A model generated the notes under the pieces. It searched no databases. It was given only the letters and a program-made list of their open reading frames with translations, and was not told where the DNA came from. Below, in pieces: positions 1 through 7,307 of a stretch of 33,835 bases of DNA. This DNA comes from a virus, in IMG/VR virus record IMGVR_UViG_3300043395_000705, positions 1 through 33,835 of that record; one strand, 5' to 3'. Position 1 is the stretch's first letter, and every line of letters starts with the position of its first letter. The translations under genes and the position numbers were made by a program.

Positions 1-234
1 ATCGCTTGAGGTCGAAGGTTTGTTCAAGAATCCACCCAAAGATCTGGATGAAGCGGCAACCCTGTATGCCCAAAAAGGCACCTTCACTGCCGATCTGCCG
101 CCTGCTCTGAAGAGTTTGCAGCAGGTCTTCAATCATCCCATGCTCAAGGTGGTGGTGCCGTTCTTCAAAACCCCGGCCAACATTGGGCTGCAGTTGATCG
201 AGCGCACCCCATTTGCACCGCTGTCTTCCCAATG
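1..234 (+). repeat. Terminal overlap, copy 1 (pairs with 33602-33835)
   Basis: Bases 1-126 are identical to 33602-33727. Bases 127-234 match 33728-33835 except at nine positions, all synonymous third-codon changes. This is the circularising overlap of the contig, not a repeat within the genome. Confidence 0.9.
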
Positions 235-1309
235 GCGTGATGAGATCGCCAAGGGCGGCGTGTACCGCGACATGGCCCTGGCCAAAGTGACGTTGGGCAG
301 CTCAGTGCTTGCGACCTTTGCCATGCTGGCCGCCGAGGGCAACATCACTGGGCGTGGCCCAGAGCGCAAGGCCGACCGCGAGGCGCTCATGCGTGACGGC
401 TGGCTGCCCTACTCCATCAAGGTGGGCGATGCCTACTACAGCTACAACGGCATGGAGCCTGTGTCGGCGCTCATGGCCATCGCGGCTGACTATGCCGAAT
501 ATGCCAAGCATGAGCCAGACGCTGGCAAGGTGGAAGAGGTGTTCCTGGGGGCGACCTATGGCCTCTATGAGTACCTCAAAGAGCAGCCCTATTTGCAAGG
601 CATCGCCGAGGTCTCCAAGCTCATTGGCACCAACCAGCAAGGCCAGATTGACGGCAAGAAAATTGTGGACGGTTTGGTCAAGCAGTTTGGTGGCTTTGTG
701 ATTGGCGGCTCTCCTGCCGGTGCCTACAACTCACTGGTGGCCGGGATTGAGCGCTTGCTGGATCCTGTGGCCAAAGACACCCGCGCCAGCCCCGAGCTGC
801 CCATGGGCGTGCGCGGCTTTGTTGAGGCCTTCAACAAGTACCGCAACCGGCTGCCATATGCCAACGAGGCTTTGCCAGATTCACTGAACCTATGGGGCGA
901 CCCCATCATGCAGGGACAGGGCAAGGCCTATGAGCTGGTGCTGCCGACCCGGGTAAGCCCGGCTCAGTTCAGCCACATTGATGACATGCTGCAGCGGATT
1001 GGCTCGCCTGTCGGCATGCCAGAGCGCAAGATCGACGGTGTGGAGATGGACTCATTCCAGTACAACCGGCTGCTGACCATCTATGGCAAAGAGATGCCAT
1101 CGCGCCAGGATATCCTGGGCACCATGATGGCACCCGGGTTTGATCTGATGTCGCTGGATGACCAGCAAAAGACCGTGCAGTTGGTGCATTCCAAGTTCAT
1201 GGATGCGGCCAAGAAGCAGCTCAAGTTTGAAGACCCGGCTTTGCAGATCAAGATTGACGAGCTCAAAGAGCTGCGCAAGGCAAATGGCCTCTACTACAAA
1301 CCGCATTAA
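1..1309 (+). CDS. C-terminal part of large internal/ejected virion protein (5' end at window end)
   Basis: The reading frame is open at base 2 and ends with TAA at 1307-1309. Its first codons repeat, in frame, those at 33603-33835, so this is the C-terminal part of the gene starting at 32043; on the closed circle the protein would have about 955 residues. The segment containing VVPFFKTPANIGLQLIERTP resembles the LPD38-type domain of very large phage polyproteins and ejected virion proteins (family name from memory). It contains no recognisable catalytic motif. Position after the adaptor, nozzle and two further internal proteins and directly before the tail fibre matches the place of T7 gp16-like ejection proteins. 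Role in genome ejection is inferred from order and size; confidence in coding status is high. Confidence 0.85.
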   Translation, partial: SLEVEGLFKNPPKDLDEAATLYAQKGTFTADLPPALKSLQQVFNHPMLKVVVPFFKTPANIGLQLIERTPFAPLSSQWRDEIAKGGVYRDMALAKVTLGSSVLATFAMLAAEGNITGRGPERKADREALMRDGWLPYSIKVGDAYYSYNGMEPVSALMAIAADYAEYAKHEPDAGKVEEVFLGATYGLYEYLKEQPYLQGIAEVSKLIGTNQQGQIDGKKIVDGLVKQFGGFVIGGSPAGAYNSLVAGIERLLDPVAKDTRASPELPMGVRGFVEAFNKYRNRLPYANEALPDSLNLWGDPIMQGQGKAYELVLPTRVSPAQFSHIDDMLQRIGSPVGMPERKIDGVEMDSFQYNRLLTIYGKEMPSRQDILGTMMAPGFDLMSLDDQQKTVQLVHSKFMDAAKKQLKFEDPALQIKIDELKELRKANGLYYKPH

Positions 1310-1342
1310 AACCGTACAATTTCCAACAGGAAGGATTGCATC

Positions 1343-4219
1343 ATGGCAGTACCAATCAGCAACGTGACCCGCCGACAGGTGTATTCGCCCAGTGGCACTG
1401 GTGGCGCTGGCCCGTATTCGTTCACCTTTGAGATCCTGGCCAACACAGACATCGCGGTCTACAAAGACGACACGCTGCTGACGCTGACCACCCACTACAC
1501 GGTGACCATCAATTCAAATGGCACCGGCTCGGTGACGATTACCGCTGCTGGCCTGGCTCTGTCTCCGACCTCGCCAACCCAGTACGCAATTGTTGGTAAT
1601 CGCACCATTCAGCGCACCACCGATTTCACCACCGGCGGTGACTTCTTTGCCAACACAGTCAATGATGAGTTGGATCAGCAGACCATCTTTGCACAGCAAA
1701 ACGCTGAAGGTTTGCAGCGCACCATACAAGCCCCACAAACCGATCCGACCAGTATCAACATGACGCTGCCACGAGCCAGTGTGCGCGCAAATAAAACATT
1801 AGCATTTGATACCGCCGGGAATCCTACCACTGGAGAAGTGATTGGGGATAACCGTGGTAATTGGGCCGCTGCTACAACATATAGCAAGCGGGACATTGTT
1901 AAAGACACCAGCAATGGGAACATTTACTACGCAAATACAGCGCACACATCTAGTGGATCCCAACCTATTAGCACCAATGCTGATTCAGCCAAATGGGATT
2001 TGTTGGTAGATAACGCATCGGCTGGAACATCGGCTACGGCTGCCGCTGCAAGCGCGTCTGCCGCCGCAACCTCGGCCAGCAACGCATCAACATCTGCAAC
2101 GAATGCAGCTTCATCGGCTTCCGGGGCTAGTACATCTGCAAGTAACGCATCTACGTCAGCCACCAATGCGGCCAACTCGGCCACTGCCGCCGCAGCATCT
2201 GCAAGCACCGCAAGTACACAAGCCAGCAATGCATCAACTAGCGCAACCAATGCAGCCACATCGGCGACCAATGCATCAAACTCAGCTAGTGGTGCCAGCA
2301 CATCGGCCACCAATGCGGCCAGCTCTGCGTCATCGGCCAGCACATCGGCCAGCAACGCTAGCACATCCGCAACAAACGCAGCGAGCAGCGCGTCAAGCGC
2401 CAGCACCAGTGCGAACAACGCTTCAACAAGTGCAACAAACGCAAGCAACTCAGCGACTGCTGCAGCAACAAGCGAGACAAACGCAGCCGCATCTGCTGCC
2501 GCTGCTGCCGCGAGCTTTGACGCATTTGATGACATTTATTTGGGCGCAAAATCAAGCGACCCAAGTGTTGACAATGACGGCAACGCGCTGACAACTGGTG
2601 ATCAGTATTTCAACACTACAGCAAATGAGCTGCGTGTTTATAACGGTTCAACATGGCAAGCTGCATCAACGGTTGGTGGCACTGTCACGTCTTTGAATGT
2701 GACTGGCGCAACAACACTGGCACAAAACCCAACATTGAGCGCAGGCACTGCCAACGGGGTTGCTTACCTCAATGGCTCCAAGGTGCTGACCACGGGTAGT
2801 GCGCTGACTTTTGACGGCACTGCGCTTGCATCTTCTGGTTCTGGCACTCAGTCATTGACTGTTACGTCAACAGCAACTGCCGCATATTTACAAACTACGG
2901 GTGCAAATACGGTAAATGCACGACTGCAAAGTAACTCAACAACTGCCTCTGTTGGCACAATATCAAATCATAATTTTCTTATTCAAACAAACGCCACAAA
3001 TGTAGGCACATTTGACACAAGCGGCAACCTTGGATTGGGTGTTACGCCTGCGACATATAGCGGAAGTGGTGTTCTTGGGTTCAACATTGCAAACACGGGT
3101 AATGGCGTTCTTGGAAACTCATCAAATGTTTGGGTGAGCAACAATGTATCTTTTAATTCGGGTTTTAAATACGCAAGAACTTCTACGGCTACTTTGTATA
3201 ACCAAAGCGGCGGCGCTCATGTTTGGTCTTATGCGGCATCTGGCACAGCGGGTAACGCAATCACCTTTACAGATGCAATGACCCTTGATGCTAGTGGGAA
3301 TTTGGGTGTTGGTACTACAAGTCCTGCCGCGCGTTTAGATGTATTTACTTCTGGTTCTACCCTTGCTAAATTTACTAGAGACTTAGCAACTGATGCTGTA
3401 TTTAGTATTGGCGCAGATAATGACGGAACGATTTTAGAATCGTCTGGCATAAATACAATGAGGTTTGCTACATCAAGCACAGAACGCGCCCGTATCGACT
3501 CCAGCGGTAACTTGCTGGTGGGGACTACAACAGCATTAACTGCTGGTGTTGGCATTTCTATTGGCTCTGCTACTAATGGCGGGCAAGATATGTTTAATAT
3601 AAAAAGTAGTACAACTGCCAAAGTAAGTTTTGCTGTTAATGCTCAAGATAGTGAAAATTTTAATACTGGTGCAGCGTGTGCGGCAGTCATTGGAAGAAAT
3701 TCTGTGACAGGTCGTTCTTTGAATGCTGGTGGAACAGTAAATGCATCTGGTGCTGACTACGCTGAATACATGACCAAAGCAGGTGACTTTACTGTTGCCA
3801 AAGGTGATGTGGTCGGTATTGATGCACAAGGTAAGTTGACCAATGTGTTTGCTGATGCGATTTCTTTTGCTGTTAAATCAACAGACCCGTCTTATGTTGG
3901 TGGAGATACTTGGGGAAGTGAAGATGCGTTGGGCTTAACAAAGCCAACTGATGAATCAACGCAGGAAGAAAAAGATGCGTTTCAAGCCGCTTTGGAAGTC
4001 GCCCGTCAAAAGGTTGATCGAATTGCTTTTGCTGGTCAAGTTCCTGTCAATGTCATGGGCGCAACCGCAGGGCAGTACATCATTCCTGTAAATGATAACG
4101 GCGCAATCAAAGGCGAAGCAGTCAGCAATCCAACTTTTGAGCAATATCAAACCGCTGTTGGTAAAGTTATCGCTATTGAATCTGATGGAAGAGCAAGAAT
4201 AATTGTGAAAGTGGCTTAA
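1343..4219 (+). CDS. Tail fibre protein with T7-like N-terminus, alanine-rich heptad shaft and autoprocessing-like C-terminus
   Basis: This 958-residue protein should be the receptor-binding fibre. Residues 1-150 (MAVPISNVTRRQVYSPSG...) resemble the T7 gp17 N-terminal domain that docks fibres on the tail. Residues about 229-389 are 23 near-perfect heptads of the type S-N-A-S-T-S-A, like the Phage_fiber repeats of lambda Stf, forming a trimeric shaft. Then come Gly/Ser/Thr-rich beta segments with repeated DASGNLGVGTTSP-like units (residues about 550-730). The end carries GADYAEYMTKAGDF, which resembles the Peptidase_G2-type intramolecular chaperone domain (tentative). A good ribosome site (AGGAAGGA) precedes the ATG. 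The 3' half is visibly more AT-rich than its neighbours, as expected for an exchanged host-range module. Confidence 0.9.
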   Translation: MAVPISNVTRRQVYSPSGTGGAGPYSFTFEILANTDIAVYKDDTLLTLTTHYTVTINSNGTGSVTITAAGLALSPTSPTQYAIVGNRTIQRTTDFTTGGDFFANTVNDELDQQTIFAQQNAEGLQRTIQAPQTDPTSINMTLPRASVRANKTLAFDTAGNPTTGEVIGDNRGNWAAATTYSKRDIVKDTSNGNIYYANTAHTSSGSQPISTNADSAKWDLLVDNASAGTSATAAAASASAAATSASNASTSATNAASSASGASTSASNASTSATNAANSATAAAASASTASTQASNASTSATNAATSATNASNSASGASTSATNAASSASSASTSASNASTSATNAASSASSASTSANNASTSATNASNSATAAATSETNAAASAAAAAASFDAFDDIYLGAKSSDPSVDNDGNALTTGDQYFNTTANELRVYNGSTWQAASTVGGTVTSLNVTGATTLAQNPTLSAGTANGVAYLNGSKVLTTGSALTFDGTALASSGSGTQSLTVTSTATAAYLQTTGANTVNARLQSNSTTASVGTISNHNFLIQTNATNVGTFDTSGNLGLGVTPATYSGSGVLGFNIANTGNGVLGNSSNVWVSNNVSFNSGFKYARTSTATLYNQSGGAHVWSYAASGTAGNAITFTDAMTLDASGNLGVGTTSPAARLDVFTSGSTLAKFTRDLATDAVFSIGADNDGTILESSGINTMRFATSSTERARIDSSGNLLVGTTTALTAGVGISIGSATNGGQDMFNIKSSTTAKVSFAVNAQDSENFNTGAACAAVIGRNSVTGRSLNAGGTVNASGADYAEYMTKAGDFTVAKGDVVGIDAQGKLTNVFADAISFAVKSTDPSYVGGDTWGSEDALGLTKPTDESTQEEKDAFQAALEVARQKVDRIAFAGQVPVNVMGATAGQYIIPVNDNGAIKGEAVSNPTFEQYQTAVGKVIAIESDGRARIIVKVA
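2027..2509 (+). repeat. 23 tandem heptad-coding units in tail fibre shaft
   Basis: Twenty-three consecutive 21-base units encode heptads of the pattern [T/S/A/N]-[S/Q]-[A/E]-[T/S/N/A]-[N/G/A/S]-A-[S/A]. Synonymous codons vary between units, so the protein repeat is better conserved than the DNA repeat. This is not a CRISPR array. Such alanine/serine heptads occur in fibre shafts of lambda-type side fibres. Confidence 0.9.
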
Positions 4220-4221
4220 AA

Positions 4222-4515
4222 ATGAATATCACTTGGACTATCTCCCAACTTGACCGACAAACCTCTGATGGTTTTGTCACCACGGCCCACTGGCAAGCAG
4301 TTGCAACAGATGGGGACTACTCTGCATCCATCATCAACACTTGCTCATGGACAGGCGAACCCACTGTTTCTTATGATTCTTTGACTCAAGCTGATGTGTT
4401 GGCTTGGGTGTGGCAGTCTGTGGATAAAGAGGCTGTAGAGACCGCTTTGGAGGCTCAGATTGCTGAACAAAAGGCTCCTAAGATTGCAAGTGGCTTGCCC
4501 TGGGGAAATGAATGA
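4222..4515 (+). CDS. Small fibre-associated protein (DUF7936-like)
   Basis: This 97-residue protein starts two bases after the tail fibre stop. It has the pattern ITWTISQLDR...TAHWQAVATDGDY...LTQADVLAWVWQ, ending with an Ala/Gln helix and a proline-containing LPWG tail. I recognise this pattern from small proteins encoded next to tail fibres in aquatic phages (DUF7936, from memory). No catalytic residues are evident. The position suggests a fibre accessory or assembly protein, but that is inference. Its stop overlaps the next start by four bases (ATGA at 4512). Confidence 0.7.
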   Translation: MNITWTISQLDRQTSDGFVTTAHWQAVATDGDYSASIINTCSWTGEPTVSYDSLTQADVLAWVWQSVDKEAVETALEAQIAEQKAPKIASGLPWGNE

Positions 4516-4709
4516 CTGACTCCACCGAGACAAAGCTCGCAGTCCATGAGGCTATTTGCACAGAGAGAATGAAATTTATTTCTGACTCTCTGAGCAAAGG
4601 GTCAGAGCGCATGACCAAGATTGAGTATTTGCTCTATGCCGTGATCGTGGCCGTGCTACTCGGGCCTGGAGCTGCTGCTTCACTGTTCGCAAAGATCTTT
4701 GGTTTGTAA
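4512..4709 (+). CDS. Small membrane protein with one C-terminal transmembrane segment (holin candidate)
   Basis: A 65-residue protein coupled to the upstream gene by an ATGA overlap. Residues 1-38 are charged and helical; residues about 39-60 (YLLYAVIVAVLLGPGAAASL) form a single hydrophobic segment followed by a short FAKIFGL end. One-segment membrane proteins in lysis regions can be holins, antiholins or accessory proteins. The later gene at 5757 is a competing holin candidate with two segments. Function is not settled by sequence. Confidence 0.65.
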   Translation: MTDSTETKLAVHEAICTERMKFISDSLSKGSERMTKIEYLLYAVIVAVLLGPGAAASLFAKIFGL

Positions 4710-4712
4710 GAT

Positions 4713-5390
4713 GTGGATCCAATATCAATACTCATGCTTGCATCCAGCGCCTTTGGCGCGATCAAGCAAGGTATTGCCACCTACAAAGATGTCAAGAACA
4801 CTGCCGGTGATGTCAAGAAAATTGTTGGTGAGCTGGCCGGGATGTTCGGCCCGAACCCAACCAAAGAGCAAAAAAAGCAGATCGCTGCCGAACAAAAGCG
4901 AGTCCAAGAAGTCGCAGCCTATGACCCCAACCAGGTCATGGGCGACATCGCAAAGCGCTTGGGTGAGTTCATGCGGCACATGCAGCAAATCCAAGACTTC
5001 TACAAAGAAGAAGAGCGCAAGTCAAAGGAGGAGGTCTATGAAGGCGCAGACTCACTGGCAGAACGTGCCCTGCAGCGCACACTGGTGCTCACCCAGTTAA
5101 GGCAAATGGAGACCGATCTGCGCGAGCAGATGATCTACCAATCGCCGCCAGAGCTGGGCGACTTGTGGACACGGTTCAATGAGATGCGCGAGCAGATCGC
5201 GGTCGAGCAAGAGCAGGCCAGGGAGGCAAGGGATCAGCGCGAGGCACAGGCAAGATGGCACCGAAGAAAGGTAATCAGCGATCTGCAGGACAAAGCTATC
5301 TACCTGGCCGCCGCCTTGTTGGTGATCGTGTACCTGAGCGTGTTCTGGGGTCTGCTGGTAATGGATCGAAAGACAAGATGGGGTTTTTGA
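4713..5390 (+). CDS. Coiled-coil protein with C-terminal transmembrane segment, unknown function
   Basis: A 225-residue protein reading from GTG at 4713, three bases after the previous stop (MDPISILMLASSAFGAIKQG). An N-terminal hydrophobic helix with GAIKQG is followed by a long Glu/Gln/Arg-rich helical region (about 50-195), and a transmembrane helix near residues 199-217 (AIYLAAALLVIVYLSVFWG) ends the protein. I have seen similar proteins beside lysis genes in aquatic phages but know no assigned role. The GTG start has no strong ribosome site, so coupling to the upstream gene or a later start such as the in-frame ATG at 4734 is possible. Confidence 0.7.
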   Translation: MDPISILMLASSAFGAIKQGIATYKDVKNTAGDVKKIVGELAGMFGPNPTKEQKKQIAAEQKRVQEVAAYDPNQVMGDIAKRLGEFMRHMQQIQDFYKEEERKSKEEVYEGADSLAERALQRTLVLTQLRQMETDLREQMIYQSPPELGDLWTRFNEMREQIAVEQEQAREARDQREAQARWHRRKVISDLQDKAIYLAAALLVIVYLSVFWGLLVMDRKTRWGF

Positions 5391-5572
5391 TTGCACTCAT
5401 TGCGATGGTCTTGGTGTTTCTGCTGATGATGCCGGTGATCGGCATCATGTACTTCGACACCTTGTCCACGCAGAAGGAAAGCAAAGCTCAGATTGAGCGA
5501 ATGGAGAGGTTGCGCAAACAGCTTGAGGAAGATCGAAAGAGAATGGATCAAGCTAACAGGAAGGACGAATGA
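5378..5572 (+). CDS. Small membrane protein, N-terminal transmembrane helix plus charged helix
   Basis: This 64-residue protein begins with MGFLIALIAMVLVFLLMMPV, a clear membrane segment, followed by a highly charged helix (Lys/Glu/Arg/Gln). I chose the ATG at 5378, which overlaps the end of the upstream gene by 13 bases, because the longer in-frame reading from 5255 adds an unlikely polar sequence. It resembles an i-spanin or holin-accessory layout (membrane anchor, then helix), but a convincing i-spanin/o-spanin pair lies downstream at 6227 and 6435. It is therefore left as unknown membrane protein of the lysis region. Confidence 0.6.
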   Translation: MGFLIALIAMVLVFLLMMPVIGIMYFDTLSTQKESKAQIERMERLRKQLEEDRKRMDQANRKDE

Positions 5573-5776
5573 ATGAGACTACTGCTGCTTGGCTTGACCA
5601 TCGTGGCCTTCGCCGGTTGTGAGGACAAATACCGCTACGTTTGCCAGAACCCCGACAAATTTGATTTGCCCGAGTGTCAAAAGCCTCGATGCCTATTCAC
5701 TCAAACGTGCCCCGAATATCTTGTTGCCCCAGTGCTTGAAAAGAAGGTGGAACCCGATGCTGTCAAACCGAAATAA
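5573..5776 (+). CDS. Small cysteine-containing lipoprotein
   Basis: The 67-residue product starts with MRLLLLGLTIVAFAGCEDK. The hydrophobic stretch ends in a lipobox (AFAGC), predicting lipid modification at Cys16 and export. The mature part contains four further cysteines (YVCQN, PECQKPRC, QTCPE), so disulfides are likely. A strong ribosome site (AGGAAGGA) sits 7-8 bases upstream, and the start overlaps the preceding stop region. Similar short CQxP lipoproteins recur beside phage lysis genes. It could assist envelope disruption or exclude superinfection; neither is shown by sequence. Confidence 0.7.
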   Translation: MRLLLLGLTIVAFAGCEDKYRYVCQNPDKFDLPECQKPRCLFTQTCPEYLVAPVLEKKVEPDAVKPK

Positions 5777-6230
5777 ATTTACCCCCGAAGAGATCGAGGT
5801 TCGCATCTGGGGCTTCGTTGTTGTGATGATCACGATCATCCTGTTTGGCATTGTGATTGCCCTGCTGTACAGCGTGACGTTTGTGACCCAGCCCATCAAG
5901 TCGATGGCACCCATCGACCAGGCCTACACCAAGATGCTCAATGACATTGTGTTGTTGATTGTGGGTGGAATTGGTGGCATCGTTGGCAAACGGGCTGTGG
6001 GGGCCGTTACTAGCACGGTAACGCCTCCCGTTGTTACTACCGGAGCATCTAGCCCTACTACCGTAGCTTCTATTCCTACTACCGCACCTCCTTCCGGTGC
6101 TTTGCCCGTGTGGGTCAACCCGCCGCTTGATGAGAGCTGGACACCGCCACCGCCACCGACCACGCCACCCAGCCTGGAAGACGATTCCGAGCGCGAGCTC
6201 CAAGCTGAAGCCAGGGCATCAGTCAAATGA
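5757..6230 (+). CDS. Two-transmembrane protein with Pro/Thr-rich tail (holin candidate)
   Basis: Reading from ATG 5757 gives 157 residues (MLSNRNKFTPEEIEVRIWGF...). Two membrane segments are clear: about residues 17-42 (FVVVMITIILFGIVIALLYS) and 62-80 (IVLLIVGGIGGIVG). The second is glycine-rich, as in many holins. The C-terminal third is Pro/Thr/Ser-rich with repeated TT/SPTT/PTTAP units and a charged end. It overlaps the lipoprotein gene by 20 bases and the i-spanin by four (ATGA). Position between small membrane genes and the spanins makes it the best holin candidate, though no family assignment is certain. Confidence 0.7.
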   Translation: MLSNRNKFTPEEIEVRIWGFVVVMITIILFGIVIALLYSVTFVTQPIKSMAPIDQAYTKMLNDIVLLIVGGIGGIVGKRAVGAVTSTVTPPVVTTGASSPTTVASIPTTAPPSGALPVWVNPPLDESWTPPPPPTTPPSLEDDSERELQAEARASVK

Positions 6231-6727
6231 TCGGGTTGCCCAATCCCTACCTGATCCTGGGCGCAGTTGTTGTCTGCACGTCTGCCTATTTCTATGGCCA
6301 CCACAAAGGCTGGGGTGACCGCGACCAAGAGATGCAAATTGAAATTGCAAAGAAGAACGCAGAGGCCAGAGAGACAGAGCAAAAACTCACTGCACAAATT
6401 ACCGAAACATCGACAAAACTCATGGAGGTCAACAATGTTGTCAATCAAAAACAGTCTGCTCTTGATCGCGCTATCAGTGCTGGCCGGGTGCGCCTCCCGA
6501 CCACCAGTTGTGTATCAGCCGCCCCAAGTGCCGCCGCTGCCCCCGGAAATTGGACTGAAGCGAGAGCCCAATCTGACAGACCGGCTGACACGCCTTCTGA
6601 TGAGGAGCGAGAAGTCCTCCGACTCATCGCCCAAATCACAGCCGACGGCGACCGGGCCATCAACCAGCTCAACGCCTGCATCGACAGCTACAACCAAGTG
6701 ATGGGGGCAATCAATGCTAAACGCTGA
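6227..6727 (+). CDS. Rz: i-spanin (Rz-like inner-membrane spanin subunit)
   Basis: A 166-residue protein with an N-terminal membrane anchor (residues about 6-23, NPYLILGAVVVCTSAYFYG) followed by a long coiled-coil periplasmic region and two Cys in the distal half (SCVSAA and NACIDS). This is the standard i-spanin layout, which joins an outer-membrane lipoprotein to fuse the membranes at the last step of lysis. A second gene encoding exactly such a lipoprotein is embedded out of frame at 6435-6701, the classic Rz/Rz1 arrangement. It overlaps the upstream and downstream genes by a few bases. Confidence 0.85.
   Translation: MIGLPNPYLILGAVVVCTSAYFYGHHKGWGDRDQEMQIEIAKKNAEARETEQKLTAQITETSTKLMEVNNVVNQKQSALDRAISAGRVRLPTTSCVSAAPSAAAAPGNWTEARAQSDRPADTPSDEEREVLRLIAQITADGDRAINQLNACIDSYNQVMGAINAKR
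6435..6701 (+). CDS. Rz1: o-spanin (Rz1-like lipoprotein) fully embedded in the i-spanin gene
   Basis: Starting at ATG 6435 with GGAGG seven to eight bases upstream, this frame encodes 88 residues beginning MLSIKNSLLLIALSVLAGC. The lipobox LAGC predicts lipid attachment at Cys19, followed by a proline-rich stretch (RPPVVYQPPQVPPLPPE), the hallmark of Rz1 proteins. The gene lies wholly within the i-spanin gene in another frame and ends 26 bases before it. The longer reading from 6267 is a frame extension without signal features. The remainder is Ser/Thr-rich and constrained by the overlapping frame. Confidence 0.87.
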   Translation: MLSIKNSLLLIALSVLAGCASRPPVVYQPPQVPPLPPEIGLKREPNLTDRLTRLLMRSEKSSDSSPKSQPTATGPSTSSTPASTATTK

Positions 6728-7307
6728 ACAACTGACCAAGCTCCACATTGATGTCAAGTGGGTTGATCCACTGAACGAAACCTTTGAGCGCTTTGGGATC
6801 ACCACCAAAAATCAGCAGGCCTGTTTCATTGGCCAGTGCTCGCATGAGTCTGGCAACTTCAGATTGCTTGAGGAAAATCTGAACTACAAGGCAGCGACAC
6901 TGATGCGGATCTGGCCCAAGAGATTCCCCACCATTGAGATCGCGAACCAGTACGCAGGCCAGCCGCGCCTTATTGCCAACAAGGTCTACAGTGGTCGCAT
7001 GGGAAACAGGGATGAGGCCAGCAATGATGGGTGGATGATGAGGGGAAGAGGTCTGGTTCAATTGACCGGCGCGGATAATTACCACCATGCAAGCAAAGCG
7101 CTGGGCGTTGACCTGGTAACCCAACCCGACCTGGTGGCCACGCCAAAGTACGCTGCCCTGACCGCCGGGTGGTTCTGGTCAACCCACAAATGCAACCCAC
7201 CCAGTGATGCTCTTGATCATCAGCGCTTGACCAAAATCATCAATGGGGGGTTGATAGGTCTCTCAGATCGCATCAAGCACACCAACGAGGTGCTTGCAGT
7301 CCTTTGA
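6714..7307 (+). CDS. Endolysin, glycoside hydrolase family 19-type
   Basis: The 197-residue product resembles the lysozyme-like GH19 chitinase fold used by many phage endolysins to cleave peptidoglycan glycan strands. The putative general acid is Glu45 in QCSHESGNF; the conserved block RGRGLVQLTGADNY lies at residues 110-123, and LTKIINGG follows near the end. No signal peptide is present, so release by a holin is expected. It overlaps the i-spanin by 14 bases and is last in the rightward lysis operon, after rather than before the spanins. Its stop codon directly abuts the stop of the convergent RecT gene, with no terminator visible. Confidence 0.88.
   Translation: MLNAEQLTKLHIDVKWVDPLNETFERFGITTKNQQACFIGQCSHESGNFRLLEENLNYKAATLMRIWPKRFPTIEIANQYAGQPRLIANKVYSGRMGNRDEASNDGWMMRGRGLVQLTGADNYHHASKALGVDLVTQPDLVATPKYAALTAGWFWSTHKCNPPSDALDHQRLTKIINGGLIGLSDRIKHTNEVLAVL

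Noticed and set aside
1-234. Possible direct terminal repeat of the virion DNA
   Set aside because: The two copies differ at nine positions; true terminal repeats are copied identically. Assembly overlap of strain variants fits better.
1315-1320. TACAAT as -10 of a tail fibre promoter
   Set aside because: No acceptable -35 at 15-19 bases upstream.
2027-2509. CRISPR-like repetition
   Set aside because: Units are contiguous coding heptads without spacers.
1927-2535. 202-residue minus-strand ORF rich in Ala/Val/Leu
   Set aside because: Mirror of the heptad-coding repeats; low complexity and no ribosome site.
1343-4219. Diversity-generating retroelement as in BPP-1
   Set aside because: No reverse transcriptase gene and no template/variable repeat pair seen.
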